Assembly: GCA_001953215.1 (NCBI GenBank)
Contig: CP019169.1
Span: forward strand, 3,286,001-3,350,000
Origin: Betaproteobacteria bacterium GR16-43
GTDB lineage: Bacteria > Pseudomonadota > Gammaproteobacteria > Burkholderiales > Usitatibacteraceae
Reading direction: 5' to 3'
Length of the DNA stretch: 64,000 nucleotides
Program-made: the position numbers and the translations under genes
Notes under the pieces: model-generated
The model's input: only the letters and a program-made list of their open reading frames with translations
Told to the model about the DNA's origin: nothing
Databases searched by the model: none
Shown: one piece after another, positions 16,110 to 27,141 of the stretch
How positions within the stretch are numbered: position 1 is the stretch's first letter
Layout of the letters: the number at the start of each line of letters is the position of its first letter

Positions 16110-17521
16110 GCCTTCGTTCCTTCGGCCAGCTCGGCGGCCGTCGTGCTCCATTCCCACTTCTTCTCGCCGCGGCCATCGCGCAACTCGATCGTGAGGGCTC
16201 GTTGCGTGCGCGGGCCGGTGACGGTGATGAGCGCGAAGTTGCGCTCGGAGAGGATCGACCCCGGCATCGATTCGGGGTTGGTGCGCTCGACATCGGCGAT
16301 GCGCGAGAGCCCCGAGGTGAGCGGCGAGGTCGTGATCTCGTTCAGGGGATAGAGCCCCGTGCGTTGCACGCGCAGGTGCTGCGAGAAGTGCCGGTCACCC
16401 GACAGGAACAGCACGCCGGGGATCTTGCGTTCCTCGAGGAAGCGCAGGAAGTCCTGTTGCTCGGCGGCGTAGTGCGCCCAGCACTCCGCGGTGCTCACGC
16501 GATTGAAGAACTGGCTGCCGCCCGCGACGATCTTGAACGGCGCCTTCGAGAACGTGAGCGCGGCCTTGAGCCAGGTCATCTGCTTTGCGCCGTACATCGC
16601 CTTGTCCGCGGCCGCGTCGGGCCACTTCTCCGGATAGCGCCAGGTGCGGTCGTCGAGCATGAAGATGTCGACGTCGCCCTGCAGGATCTTTCCGTAGAGC
16701 CCATCGGCGGGCGGCGAATACGGCATCGGCCAGTAGCGCAGGAACATCTCGTGCGACCAGCCGGCGCCGTTGTACGAGAAGTCGCTGTTGTCGGGGCCGA
16801 AGTCGTGGTCGTCCCAGATCGCCACGTGCGGCGTGGCGGTCCAGAGCTTCTGCAGTGTCGGGTGCGAGCGGTAGAAGCGATAGCGGCGGTTGATGCCCTC
16901 GCGGCTCGTGTAGTCGGCTTCGCGCGTGTAGATGTTGTCGCCGAGCCAGAGCATGAGGTCGGGCGAGAGGTTCGCGATGCTGTCGAAGATCTCCTCGCCG
17001 CCGCCGTAGGGCTTGCCGGGCCGGTCGTACTTGAAGTCGTTCAGGTATGCGCACGATCCCGTGGCGATGCGCACGGTGGGCGGATCCGTGCGCCACTGCC
17101 AGAGCACTTGCGTCTTGAACGTGCCGCGCGCGAGGACCGATTTCGTCTTCGTCGAACGCACCGTGTAGTTGTAGCGCTCGCCCGGCTCGAGGCCCGCGAC
17201 GGCGATGGTCTCGGTGAAATCGGTGCGGGCGTTGAGCTCCACCGGCACCGTGGTCACGGGCTTCGCGGTCGTGTTCTCGCCCACGCGCACGTCGACTTCC
17301 AGCGCATCGGCGCGTGTGCCCTGCAGCCACAGGTTGATGCTCAGGTGATCGGCGAAGCCGTGCACCACGCGCAGCGGCGGCGGAGCGGCTGGCTGCGCGA
17401 CGGCGGGAAGCGATGGGGCCGCGGCCGCGACGAGGGCCAGGTCGGTGGCCGCGAAGAACGCGCGGCGCCGCGCCGGATTCTGCGGGCGCTCGGCGGCGGG
17501 CGGGAGGAGGGCTCGGCTCAT
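16106..17521 (-). CDS. phoD: PhoD-like alkaline phosphatase/phosphodiesterase
   Basis: A 471-residue exported metallophosphoesterase. The N-terminus carries a twin-arginine-type signal (ARRRAFFAATDLALVAAAAP), as expected for PhoD enzymes that fold before export. After a fibronectin-like domain, the catalytic blocks follow: ATGSCAYLNDF, MLWLGDNIYTRE, IWDDHDFGPDNSDF and LFLSGDRHFSQH. PhoD enzymes cleave phosphodiesters and phosphomonoesters using Ca and Fe. It overlaps deoA upstream (4 bases) and the 5'-nucleotidase downstream (4 bases), so it probably helps strip phosphate from nucleic-acid fragments before uptake. This is an inference from context. Confidence 0.92.
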   Translation of the reverse strand: MSRALLPPAAERPQNPARRRAFFAATDLALVAAAAPSLPAVAQPAAPPPLRVVHGFADHLSINLWLQGTRADALEVDVRVGENTTAKPVTTVPVELNARTDFTETIAVAGLEPGERYNYTVRSTKTKSVLARGTFKTQVLWQWRTDPPTVRIATGSCAYLNDFKYDRPGKPYGGGEEIFDSIANLSPDLMLWLGDNIYTREADYTSREGINRRYRFYRSHPTLQKLWTATPHVAIWDDHDFGPDNSDFSYNGAGWSHEMFLRYWPMPYSPPADGLYGKILQGDVDIFMLDDRTWRYPEKWPDAAADKAMYGAKQMTWLKAALTFSKAPFKIVAGGSQFFNRVSTAECWAHYAAEQQDFLRFLEERKIPGVLFLSGDRHFSQHLRVQRTGLYPLNEITTSPLTSGLSRIADVERTNPESMPGSILSERNFALITVTGPRTQRALTIELRDGRGEKKWEWSTTAAELAEGTKA

Positions 17522-18867
17522 GGGTGTGCCGCGCTGACGCGCGAGATCAGGATGGGTCGATCGGAGGGCTGCGTGTCGCCCACCTGGATGATGCGGGTGA
17601 GTCGTGCGAGCGCGGCTTCCGCGTCGGCGTCGCTGGCCGCGTGGACGGTGGCCAGCACGTCGCCGGCGTTCACGCGGGCACCCAGCGCCGCCACGTCCGT
17701 GAAACCGACCCTCGGGTCCACGGTGTCGGTGGAAACGCGCCGCCCGCCGCCCAGCTCGATGACGGCCAGGCCCAGTTCGCGCGTGGCGATGCTTTGCACC
17801 CAGCCACCGGAGACGGCCAGGAAAGGCTTCCTCACCGGTGCCGCCGGCAGGTAGTGTTCGGCGCGATCGGCAAAGTCCGCGGGCCCGCCGAGCGCGGTGA
17901 CCATGCGCGAGAAGCGTTCGAGGGCCGCGCCGCTCCGGAGCACCTCGCCGATGCGCGCGCGCGCGGCGTCGATGTCGGGTGCCAGCTTGCCCATCACGAG
18001 CAGCTCGGCCGAGAGCATCTCGGTGACGACCGCGAAGCGCGCCTCGCGCTCGGTGCCCTGCAGGAAGCGCACGGCCTCAAGCACCTCGACCGCGTTGCCG
18101 CAGGTGGGCCCAAGCACCTGGTTCATGTCGGTGATCCACGCAACGCTGGGCAGGCTCGCGCCGAGGGCCACGCGCGTGAGTCCGGCGGCAAGGGCTTGCG
18201 CGAACTCCGCGTCCTGCGCGAAGGCTCCGTTGCCCACCTTCACGTCGAGCACCAGGGCATCGAGGCCGGCGGCGAGCTTCTTCGAGAGGATGCTTGCGCA
18301 GATGAGCGGGATGGATTCGACGGTGCCGGTCACGTCGCGGATTCCGTAGAGACGGCGGTCCGCCGGTGCGACTTCCGAGGAGGCGCCGACGATGGCGCAG
18401 CCCGCCGCGCGCAGCGTGGCTTCCATCTCTTCACGGGAAACGATGGCGCGGTAACCCGGGATGGCTTCGAGCTTGTCGAGGGTGCCGCCGGTGTGGCCCA
18501 GGCCGCGGCCCGAGACCATCGGCACGATGCCGCCGCACGCGGCGACGATCGGGGCGAGCGCCAGGCTCACCTTGTCGCCTACGCCGCCGGTGGAATGCTT
18601 GTCGAGGGCCGGGCCGTCGAAGCGATCGCTCCAGTCGAGCACGGTGCCCGAACGCAGCATGGCGTCGGTGAGGTCCGTGGTCTCCCGGTCGGTGAGGCCG
18701 CGCAGGTAGATGGCCATCGCCATCGAGGCGCACTGCGCGTCGCTCCAGCTGCCGTCGGCCAGGCCGCGCACGAACGCGTCGATGCGCGCGCGGTCGAGCG
18801 CGAGCCCGTTGCGCTTGAGGCGGATCACCTCCTGCGCGAGCATGACGCTCTCGTCGGGTACGGTCAT
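17518..18867 (-). CDS. deoA: Thymidine phosphorylase
   Basis: A 449-residue enzyme that splits thymidine or deoxyuridine with phosphate into base and deoxyribose 1-phosphate. It matches E. coli DeoA throughout: AQEVIRLKRNGLAL, SGTVLDW, DKHSTGGVGDKVSLALAP, MVSGRGLGHTGGTLDKLEA and GLDALVLDVKVGNGAF. The ATG at 18867, directly after the ALDH stop, is preferred; a GTG at 18876 would add three residues and overlap the ALDH stop. Its product needs a phosphopentomutase (DeoB) to reach DeoC, and no deoB is present in the window. Confidence 0.96.
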   Translation of the reverse strand: MTVPDESVMLAQEVIRLKRNGLALDRARIDAFVRGLADGSWSDAQCASMAMAIYLRGLTDRETTDLTDAMLRSGTVLDWSDRFDGPALDKHSTGGVGDKVSLALAPIVAACGGIVPMVSGRGLGHTGGTLDKLEAIPGYRAIVSREEMEATLRAAGCAIVGASSEVAPADRRLYGIRDVTGTVESIPLICASILSKKLAAGLDALVLDVKVGNGAFAQDAEFAQALAAGLTRVALGASLPSVAWITDMNQVLGPTCGNAVEVLEAVRFLQGTEREARFAVVTEMLSAELLVMGKLAPDIDAARARIGEVLRSGAALERFSRMVTALGGPADFADRAEHYLPAAPVRKPFLAVSGGWVQSIATRELGLAVIELGGGRRVSTDTVDPRVGFTDVAALGARVNAGDVLATVHAASDADAEAALARLTRIIQVGDTQPSDRPILISRVSAAHP

Positions 18868-18868
18868 G

Positions 18869-21253
18869 TCATTCACCGTAGGGAACCCAGACGTTCTTCA
18901 CTTGCGTTGCGGCGCGGAGGAACTCGCGCCCCTCGCCGGTTTCGCGGTCGAGCCAGTCGCGCGGTTCCCACGAGGTCCACGTGCGCTTCATGTTGCCGGC
19001 GGAGGCGAGCTCCACGGCCTTCGCGCCCGCTTGCGTGCCGCAGTACCACACGGCCTCCACGTCGTCGTGCTCGGCGAGGACTTTCGCGAGTGCGTCGCGG
19101 TCGCCGGTCACGAGGTTCACCACGCCCGCGGGCACGTCGGAGGTTTCGAGCACCGAGTAGAAGTCGGTCGCGGCGAGCGGATGGACCTGCGAGGGCACGA
19201 CGATGACCGTGTTGCCCATCGCGATGGCGGGCGCCACGAGCGAGATCATTCCGAGGAGCGGGCTCGCGTCGTCGCAGGCGAGGCCCATCACGCCGATCGG
19301 TTCGTTCATCGCGATGGCCACCCCGCGGATCGGCACCGAGTGCACGGCGCCGTCGTACTTGTCGGCCCAGGCGGCATAGGTGAAGAGGCGCGCGATGGCG
19401 GCATCGACTTCGTGGCGCGCGGCCTTGCGTCCGCGTTCCGTCAACGCATCGATGCGGGCCGCGAATTCGTCGGCGCGCGTGGCGAGGTTCTCGCCGAGGT
19501 AGTAGAGGATCTGCGCGCGGTTGTGGCCGGTGGCGCGGCCCCAGCCTTTCGCCGCGTGCGCCGCTTCGACGGCGTTGCGGATGTCCTTGCGGTTGCCCTC
19601 GGGCGCCTCGCCGACCGCGGCACCCGACGGACTCACGATGCGCCGCGTGTACGCGCCATCGGGGCGGGCCTGCTTGCCGCCGATGAACAATTTTGGCGTG
19701 CGGTCGATCGCGGGAAGTCCCTCGGTTGACTCGACCTTTGCCGAGGCGGGCCGGAGCGCAGCTGCGGGCTTCGTTGCCTTCGCCGGCTTCACGTTGCTGC
19801 GCTTCACGTATTCCCACAGGCCTTCGCGTCCACCCTCGCGGCCGAAGCCGGACTCCCGGTAGCCGCCGAAACCGGCCGCGGCGTCGAAGAGATTGGTGGA
19901 ATTGATCCACACCACGCCCGCCTTGATCTTCGGGGCGATGTCGAGCGCGAGGTTGATGCTCTCCGTCCACACGCTCGCAGCGAGGCCGAAGGGCGTGTTG
20001 TTGGCGAGCGCCACCGATTCCTCGGGCGTGCGGAACGTCATCGCCACCAGCACCGGCCCGAAGATCTCGACCTGTGCGATGGTGGAAGACGGCTGCACGC
20101 CGGTGAAGAGGGTGGGTGGGTAGAAGGAGCCTTCGGTCGGGCAAGCCCAGCTCGGCTGCCACATCGTCGCGCCTTCATCGACGCCTTGCTGCACGAGGCC
20201 GCGAATGCGTTCGAGTTGCACGGGGGCCACGATGGCACCCATGTCGATCGCCTTGTCGAGCGGGGAGCCGATGCGCAGCTTCTCCATGCGCGCGCGCAGC
20301 TTGGCGACGAGGCGCTCGGCCACGCCTTCCTGCACGAGCAAGCGGGAGCCCGCGCAGCAGACCTGGCCCTGGTTGAACCAGATCGCGTCGACCACGCCCT
20401 CGACCACGCTGTCGAGGTCGGCGTCGTCGTAGACGATGAACGGGCTCTTGCCGCCCAGTTCGAGCGAGAGCTTCTTGCCCGAACCGGCCGTGGCCTTGCG
20501 GATGATGCGGCCCACGTCGGTCGAGCCCGTGAAGGCGATCTTGTCGACGTCGGGGTGGTCCACGATCGCGGCACCCGTTTCACCGTGCCCGTTCACGAGG
20601 TTGACCACGCCCGGGGGCAGGCCCGCGTCGCGCGCGATTTCGGCGAAAGCCATCGCCGTGAGCGGCGTGAACTCGGCGGGCTTCAGCACCACCGTGTTGC
20701 CGGCGGCCAGCGCCGGCGCGATCTTCCACGCGAGCATCAGCAGCGGGAAGTTCCAGGGAATGATCTGGCCCACGACGCCGATCGCTTCGTGACCCGCGAA
20801 CTCGGTGTCGAGCAGTTGCGCCCAGCCGGCATGGTGATAGAAGTGGCGCGCGACGAGCGGCACGTCGATGTCGCGCGTCTCGCGCACCGACTTGCCGTTG
20901 TCCATCGACTCCAGCACCGCGAGCAGGCGCGAATGCTTCTGCACGCCGCGGGCGAGCGCATAGAGGTAGCGGGCCCGGGCATGGGGAGCGAGGCCCTTCC
21001 ACGCCGGAAGCGCCGCACGGGCGGCAGCGACCGCTGCGTCCACGTCGGCCTTCGAGCCGTCGCCCACTTTCGCGAGCAGCTTGCCGGTGGACGGATCGAT
21101 CACGTCGAACGTGGCAGCCGGTTCGGTGAACGCGCCGCCGATGAAATGGCCGAAGCGCCCGTTGTGCTGCGCGAGCCACGCCAGCGCTTCCTTGTTGCTT
21201 TCGGGCGCCGGCCCGTACTCCATCGTCTCGAAGATCTCTGCGACTTTGGCCAT
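18869..21253 (-). CDS. Tandem-domain aldehyde dehydrogenase (ALDH16 type)
   Basis: A 794-residue protein made of two ALDH units. Unit 1 (about 25-480) is complete: GQIIPWNFPLLM, FTGSTDVGR, the Glu motif LELGGKSP and the catalytic Cys in FNQGQVCCAGSR. Unit 2 (about 520-790) keeps the fold (IVSPSGAAVGEAPEG, NEPIGVMGLACDD) but lacks recognisable catalytic Cys and Glu motifs, as in ALDH16 proteins. It lies between deoC (5 bases) and deoA (overlap or 1 base), so oxidation of the acetaldehyde released by DeoC is a likely role, inferred from position. A run of Ala/Lys/Pro (about 495-520) links the two units. Confidence 0.92.
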   Translation of the reverse strand: MAKVAEIFETMEYGPAPESNKEALAWLAQHNGRFGHFIGGAFTEPAATFDVIDPSTGKLLAKVGDGSKADVDAAVAAARAALPAWKGLAPHARARYLYALARGVQKHSRLLAVLESMDNGKSVRETRDIDVPLVARHFYHHAGWAQLLDTEFAGHEAIGVVGQIIPWNFPLLMLAWKIAPALAAGNTVVLKPAEFTPLTAMAFAEIARDAGLPPGVVNLVNGHGETGAAIVDHPDVDKIAFTGSTDVGRIIRKATAGSGKKLSLELGGKSPFIVYDDADLDSVVEGVVDAIWFNQGQVCCAGSRLLVQEGVAERLVAKLRARMEKLRIGSPLDKAIDMGAIVAPVQLERIRGLVQQGVDEGATMWQPSWACPTEGSFYPPTLFTGVQPSSTIAQVEIFGPVLVAMTFRTPEESVALANNTPFGLAASVWTESINLALDIAPKIKAGVVWINSTNLFDAAAGFGGYRESGFGREGGREGLWEYVKRSNVKPAKATKPAAALRPASAKVESTEGLPAIDRTPKLFIGGKQARPDGAYTRRIVSPSGAAVGEAPEGNRKDIRNAVEAAHAAKGWGRATGHNRAQILYYLGENLATRADEFAARIDALTERGRKAARHEVDAAIARLFTYAAWADKYDGAVHSVPIRGVAIAMNEPIGVMGLACDDASPLLGMISLVAPAIAMGNTVIVVPSQVHPLAATDFYSVLETSDVPAGVVNLVTGDRDALAKVLAEHDDVEAVWYCGTQAGAKAVELASAGNMKRTWTSWEPRDWLDRETGEGREFLRAATQVKNVWVPYGE

Positions 21254-21258
21254 GGCAA

Positions 21259-22263
21259 TCAGGGCATCGGGTGGCGATGCGCTGCCGAGTAGCGTTGCGT
21301 TGTGAAGTGCTCCAGTTGCCGCTCGATGTCGGTGAGCAGCGCGGAGGCGCCGAAGCGGAAGAGGTCGGCGCGCAGCCAGCGGTCGCCCAGCTCTTCCTTC
21401 ATGAGGTACAGGAATTCGAGCGCGGTCTTGGCGGTGCGGATGCCGCCCGCGGGCTTGAAGCCCACGGCGTAGCCGGTCTGCTCGAAGTACTCGCGGATCA
21501 TGCGGCACATGACGAGGCCGAAGGGGATCGTCGCGTTGACGCCTTCCTTGCCCGTGGAGGTCTTGATGAAGTCCGAGCCCGCCTGCATCGCGACCAGGCT
21601 CGCGCGCGCGACGTTGCCGAGCGTGGCGAGCTCTCCCGTGGCGAGGATCGACTTCATGTGCGCTTCGCCGCACGCTTCGCGGAACTGCTTCACCTCGTCG
21701 TAGAGCGCTTCCCAGTTGCCGGTGAGCACGTGGGCGCGCGTGATGACGATGTCGATTTCCTTGGCACCCGCCGCCACGCTCGCGCGGATCTCCTCGAGGC
21801 GTTGCGGGACCGGCGAGAGCCCCGCGGGGAAGCCCGTCGAGACCGCGGCCACCGGGATGCCGGAGCCTTCGAGCGCCTCGACCGCGGCGGGCACGAGGGC
21901 GTGATAGACGCACACGGCGCCCACCTTGATGCCGAGCTTGCCGACGCCGAGGGCCTCGACCAGGTCCGCGCGCAGCGGGTTCCTCGCCTTGGCGCAAAGC
22001 CGTTGCACGTTGCCGGGCGTGTCGTCGCCGGAGAGCGTGGTGAGGTCCATCAGCGTGATGGCGCGCAGCAGCCACGCGGCCTGCCATTCCTTCTTCACGG
22101 TCCTTCGCGTGCCCATCGTGGCCGCGCGGCGCTCGACGGCGCTGCGGTTCACGCGGAGCGCCCGCACGGCATCGAGGTCGAGCGGCATGCCGGGATTGCG
22201 ATCGACCGGGCCCGCCGGCACGGGACGCGGCGCGACCAGGGTGAGGTTGGGTTTCGCGGTCAT
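21259..22263 (-). CDS. deoC: Deoxyribose-phosphate aldolase
   Basis: A 334-residue class I aldolase that cleaves deoxyribose 5-phosphate into glyceraldehyde 3-phosphate and acetaldehyde. It is of the longer, animal-like type rather than the roughly 250-residue E. coli type, with an N-terminal extension before MDLTTLSGDDT. The Schiff-base lysine is in GSDFIKTSTGKEG (about 235-247) and the second lysine in VGFKPAGGIRT. The ATG at 22263 overlaps the stop of the purine nucleoside phosphorylase gene (ATGA). The next gene, ALDH16, follows after 5 bases. Confidence 0.96.
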   Translation of the reverse strand: MTAKPNLTLVAPRPVPAGPVDRNPGMPLDLDAVRALRVNRSAVERRAATMGTRRTVKKEWQAAWLLRAITLMDLTTLSGDDTPGNVQRLCAKARNPLRADLVEALGVGKLGIKVGAVCVYHALVPAAVEALEGSGIPVAAVSTGFPAGLSPVPQRLEEIRASVAAGAKEIDIVITRAHVLTGNWEALYDEVKQFREACGEAHMKSILATGELATLGNVARASLVAMQAGSDFIKTSTGKEGVNATIPFGLVMCRMIREYFEQTGYAVGFKPAGGIRTAKTALEFLYLMKEELGDRWLRADLFRFGASALLTDIERQLEHFTTQRYSAAHRHPMP

Positions 22264-23072
22264 GGGGCGATCTCCTTGATGACGTCGGCCAGGAGCTGGC
22301 TCGCCGTGGCGGTCACGCGCCCGGCCTGCGCAAGCGTGTGCGCATGGCTGAGATTTTCCTCCGACATTCCGGCGGCCATGTTGGTCATGAGCGAGATGGC
22401 GAGCACCTTCATGCCGGCGCGGCGCGCGAGGATGGTCTCGGGCACCGTGCTCATGCCGACGGCATCGGCGCCCAGCTGGCGGAACATGCGGATCTCGGCC
22501 ACGGTCTCGAACTGCGGGCCGAGGCACCACAGGTAGACGCCTTCTCGCATCTCGATGCCGCCGCGACGGGCGACGGAGAGCGCCGTCGCGCGCAGCCCCG
22601 GGTCGTATGCATTGACCATGTCCACGAAACGGTCGGCGCCGGTTTCACCCACCAGCGGCGAGCGCTGCGGGAGGTTGATGTGGTCGTTCAGGACCATGAG
22701 GCTTCCGGGCGGCATGCGGGAGTCGAGGCTTCCCGCGGCGTTGGTCAGCACGAGGACCTCGCAGCCCAGTTCTCGCAACGCGAGCAGCGGGACCTTCATC
22801 GCCTTCACGTCGCCGTCTTCGTACGCGTGCTTGCGGCCGCAGAGGATCGCGACCTGGCGCGTGCCGATGCGGCCGAGCAGCACTTCGCCCGCGTGGCCCG
22901 CGACGCCGGCGTGGGGGAATCCCTCGAGGTCCGCGTAGGGCACGCGCAGCGGCTCCTCGACGTGCGCCGCGAGGCCGCCCCATCCGGAACCGAGCACGAC
23001 CGCGACTTGCGGCCGGGCCTTCGGCGCGCGAGCGCGGAGGGTATCGACGGCGGATGCGAGCAGTGCGGTCAT
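22260..23072 (-). CDS. Purine nucleoside phosphorylase (trimeric type)
   Basis: A 270-residue enzyme that splits purine (deoxy)nucleosides with phosphate. Diagnostic blocks are VVLGSGWGGLA (phosphate loop, about 25-35), GRKHAYEDGD, VLVLTNAAGSLD (purine site), LMVLNDHINL and GMSTVPETILA. This is the low-molecular-mass homotrimeric family (inosine/guanosine specific), not the hexameric DeoD family. Four-base overlaps on both sides tie it to cdd and deoC. Its free bases would go to the guanine deaminase and xanthine dehydrogenase encoded further along. Confidence 0.94.
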   Translation of the reverse strand: MTALLASAVDTLRARAPKARPQVAVVLGSGWGGLAAHVEEPLRVPYADLEGFPHAGVAGHAGEVLLGRIGTRQVAILCGRKHAYEDGDVKAMKVPLLALRELGCEVLVLTNAAGSLDSRMPPGSLMVLNDHINLPQRSPLVGETGADRFVDMVNAYDPGLRATALSVARRGGIEMREGVYLWCLGPQFETVAEIRMFRQLGADAVGMSTVPETILARRAGMKVLAISLMTNMAAGMSEENLSHAHTLAQAGRVTATASQLLADVIKEIAP

Positions 23073-23485
23073 GCGAGATTCTCCGGTCCGAAACTTTCGG
23101 GCAGCAGCGCGCCCAGCGTGAATTGAGCGCGCACGCCCTTCTTGTCGGCGATCAGCACGGGCGCGGCGTCGGCGGCGAACTCGCGCAGGCGCTGGCGGCA
23201 TCCACCGCACGGCGTGACGAGTTTTTCTCCGTCGCCCAGCACCAGCACGGCGCGCACGGATTTTCCGCCTTCGCGCACCATCGTCGCGATGGCGAGTGCC
23301 TCGGCACACAGGCCGAGCGGATAGGCGGCGTTCTCCACGTTGCAGCCCGCGTGGATGCGGCCCGATTCGTCGAGCACCGCGGCGCCCACCGGAAAGTGCG
23401 AGTAGGGCGCATGCGCCCGCGCCTGTGCATCGCGCGCCGCGGCCAGCAGGCGTTCGATCAGTTGGGGATTCAGCGCGGCCGTCAT
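23069..23485 (-). CDS. cdd: Cytidine deaminase
   Basis: A 138-residue homotetrameric-type cytidine deaminase turning (deoxy)cytidine into (deoxy)uridine. The catalytic zinc motifs are complete: CNVENAAYPLGLCAEALAI, with the Cys ligand and the nearby Glu, and PCGGCRQRLREF, with the two Cys ligands. FPVGAAVLDESG is the substrate region. It starts 1 base from the permease stop and overlaps the PNP start by 4 bases. Uridine made here could be cleaved by DeoA-like activity only if deoxy; no separate uridine phosphorylase is seen in the cluster. Confidence 0.96.
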   Translation of the reverse strand: MTAALNPQLIERLLAAARDAQARAHAPYSHFPVGAAVLDESGRIHAGCNVENAAYPLGLCAEALAIATMVREGGKSVRAVLVLGDGEKLVTPCGGCRQRLREFAADAAPVLIADKKGVRAQFTLGALLPESFGPENLA

Positions 23486-23486
23486 T

Positions 23487-24437
23487 TCAATGCTCTTTCA
23501 CGTAAGGGCGGCCCAGTGCCTGTGGCGCCACGTTGCGGCCGATGAACGCGGCGAGCAGCACGACCGTGAACAGGTAGGGCAGCGCCTGGATCGCCTGCAC
23601 CGGCACTTCGCCGATGTGCGGAAGCTTCACGCCCTGCAGGCGCACGGCGATGGTGTCGAGGAAGCCGAAGAGCAGGCACGCGGCCAGCGCCGGCACCGGA
23701 CGCCAGCGGCCGAAGATCATCGCGGCGAGCGCCATGTAGCCGCGGCCCGCGGTCATGTTGGGCGCGAACGCGGCGCTCTGCGCCAGCACGAGGTACGCGC
23801 CGGCGAGGCCGCACAGGACCCCGTTCATCGAGAGCGCGAGGTAGCGCAGCCGCCTCACCGAGAGCCCGGCCGCATCGACCATGTTCGGGTTCTCGCCGAC
23901 GGCGCGAAGGCGCAGGCCGAGGCGCGTGCGGTAGAGCAGGAACCAGACGACGCCCACGAGGGCGAGCGCGGTGTAGACGAGCCCGTCGTGCCCGAGCAAC
24001 CCTTCGCCGACGATCACGCCGAAGGTCTCGCCGGCTCCGGGCCACAGCGGCCGCAGGCGCACGTCCTCGCCCAGCGGCGGCGTCTGGCCGCCTTGCTGGA
24101 ACCAGGCGATCGCGAGGACCGCGGTGAGGCCGTAGGTGATGATGTTGAGCGCCATGCCGGACACGACCTGGTCGCCGCGGTGGGTCACCGTCGCGAAGCC
24201 GTGCAGCCAGGACATGAGCACCGCGATGCCGCACGCGGCGAGCATCGCCACGAAGGTCGAGCCCGTGACGGTGCCGACGGCGGCGGCCGCGAAGGCGGCG
24301 AACAGCATCTTGCCCTCGAGGCCGAGGTCGATCACGCCCGAGCGCTCCGCCAGCACGCCCGCCAGGGCGCACAGGATGAGCGGCGTGGCCACGCGCAGCG
24401 TGGACGCGAGGAGGGTGCCGGCGAGGATCGCGTCCAT
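23487..24437 (-). CDS. Nucleoside ABC transporter permease, second subunit (BPD_transp_2)
   Basis: A 316-residue inner-membrane permease with about 8-9 helices, of the branched-chain/ribose-type permease family (NupQ/YufQ-like). Typical blocks: VLAERSGVIDLGLEGKMLFA near the N-terminus, GDQVVSGMALNIITYGLTA in the middle and the coupling loop RLRAVGENPNMVDAAGLSV. It shares one base with the stop of the partner permease (TGATG) and is followed by cdd after 1 base. With its partner it forms the channel for nucleosides delivered by the BMP-type binding protein. Confidence 0.94.
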   Translation of the reverse strand: MDAILAGTLLASTLRVATPLILCALAGVLAERSGVIDLGLEGKMLFAAFAAAAVGTVTGSTFVAMLAACGIAVLMSWLHGFATVTHRGDQVVSGMALNIITYGLTAVLAIAWFQQGGQTPPLGEDVRLRPLWPGAGETFGVIVGEGLLGHDGLVYTALALVGVVWFLLYRTRLGLRLRAVGENPNMVDAAGLSVRRLRYLALSMNGVLCGLAGAYLVLAQSAAFAPNMTAGRGYMALAAMIFGRWRPVPALAACLLFGFLDTIAVRLQGVKLPHIGEVPVQAIQALPYLFTVVLLAAFIGRNVAPQALGRPYVKEH

Positions 24438-25548
24438 CAGGCGGGCCTCCGCTTCGCGATTCCGGGCAGGGCGTGGATCACGCGGGCGAGGGTCGGGGCG
24501 AGCACGTAGGCCATCGCGCCCGAGAGGAGGATCACGAAGCCCTGGAGCGTGACCACCATTTCGCGGCTGAACTGGGGCATTTCGAAGCCGACCTCCGCGC
24601 CGCCCTGGAAGAGCGCGCCGAAGAGCAGGCTCGCGAGCAGGATGCCGGCGGGATGGTTGCGGCCCATCATCGCGACCGCGATGCCGGTGAATCCCGCGCC
24701 CGCGACGAAGTCGAGCAGGAGGCGGCGGTTCACGCCCGCGATCTCGTTCACGCCGACCATGCCGGCGAGCGCACCCGAGATGGCCATGGCGATCAGGATC
24801 TGGTGCGCGGGCGGAATGCCGGCATATTCGGCGGCACCCGCGCTCGCGCCGACGGTGCGCAGGCGGTAGCCGGCACGCGTGCGCCACAGGTATGCGTAGA
24901 CCAATCCCGCGGCCGCCAGCGCCAGCAGGAAGCTCAGGTTCAGCGGCGACGACGGCCATTCGATCCCGAACCACGCGAAGGCTTCCTGCGCGTTGGGCAG
25001 CGCCGCCGACGGCTCGAAGGGCGCGCTCTCCACGGCCATGCTGCCGGGTGCCTTCAGCACGTTCACCAGCAGGTACACGAGCAGCGTGTACGCGAGGAAG
25101 TTGAACATGATCGTCGTGATCACGATGTGGCTGCCGCGATAGGCCTGCAGGTACGCGGGCACCAGGGCCCAGAGCGCGCCGAACCCGGCCGAGGCGAGGA
25201 TGATGAGCGGCAGCATCACGAAGCCGGGCAGGTCCCGCGCGAGCCACAGGGCAAAGATCCCCGCGCCCAGGCCGCCCAGCGTGGCCTGGCCTTCGGCGCC
25301 GATGTTGAAGAGGCCGCCGTGGGCCGCGACCGCGACGGCGAGGCCGGTGAAGATGAACGTGGTCGTGTAGTACAGCGTGTACGAGAAGCCGCGCATCGAA
25401 CCGAACGCGCCCTTCGCCATCAACGTGAGGACCTCCAGCGGGTTCTGGCCGATCAGCGCCATCACCGCGCCCGAGATGAGGAGCGCCACGGCGAGATTCA
25501 CCAGCGGGAGCACCACCACGTCGGCCCAGCGGGGAAGGGTGGGCGCGC

Positions 25549-25552
<4 letters not shown>
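24437..25552 (-). CDS. Nucleoside ABC transporter permease, first subunit (BPD_transp_2)
   Basis: A 371-residue permease (NupP/YufP-like) with about ten helices. GLFNIGAEGQATLGGLGAGI, GSHIVITTIMFNFLAYTLL and the coupling loop RLRTVGASAGAAEYAGI are family signatures. Translation starts at GTG 25552, which overlaps the ATPase stop (GTGA); no ATG lies at a better position. Together with the following permease and the double-NBD ATPase it forms the importer. Confidence 0.94.

Positions 25553-27137
<1,585 letters not shown>

Positions 27138-27141
<4 letters not shown>

Noticed and set aside
18869-22087. Possible fusion of deoC region and aldehyde dehydrogenase as one 1072-residue protein
   Set aside because: The upstream part is out-of-frame sequence of deoC. 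The ALDH has its own start at 21253, just after the deoC region's stop, and deoC reads correctly in another frame.
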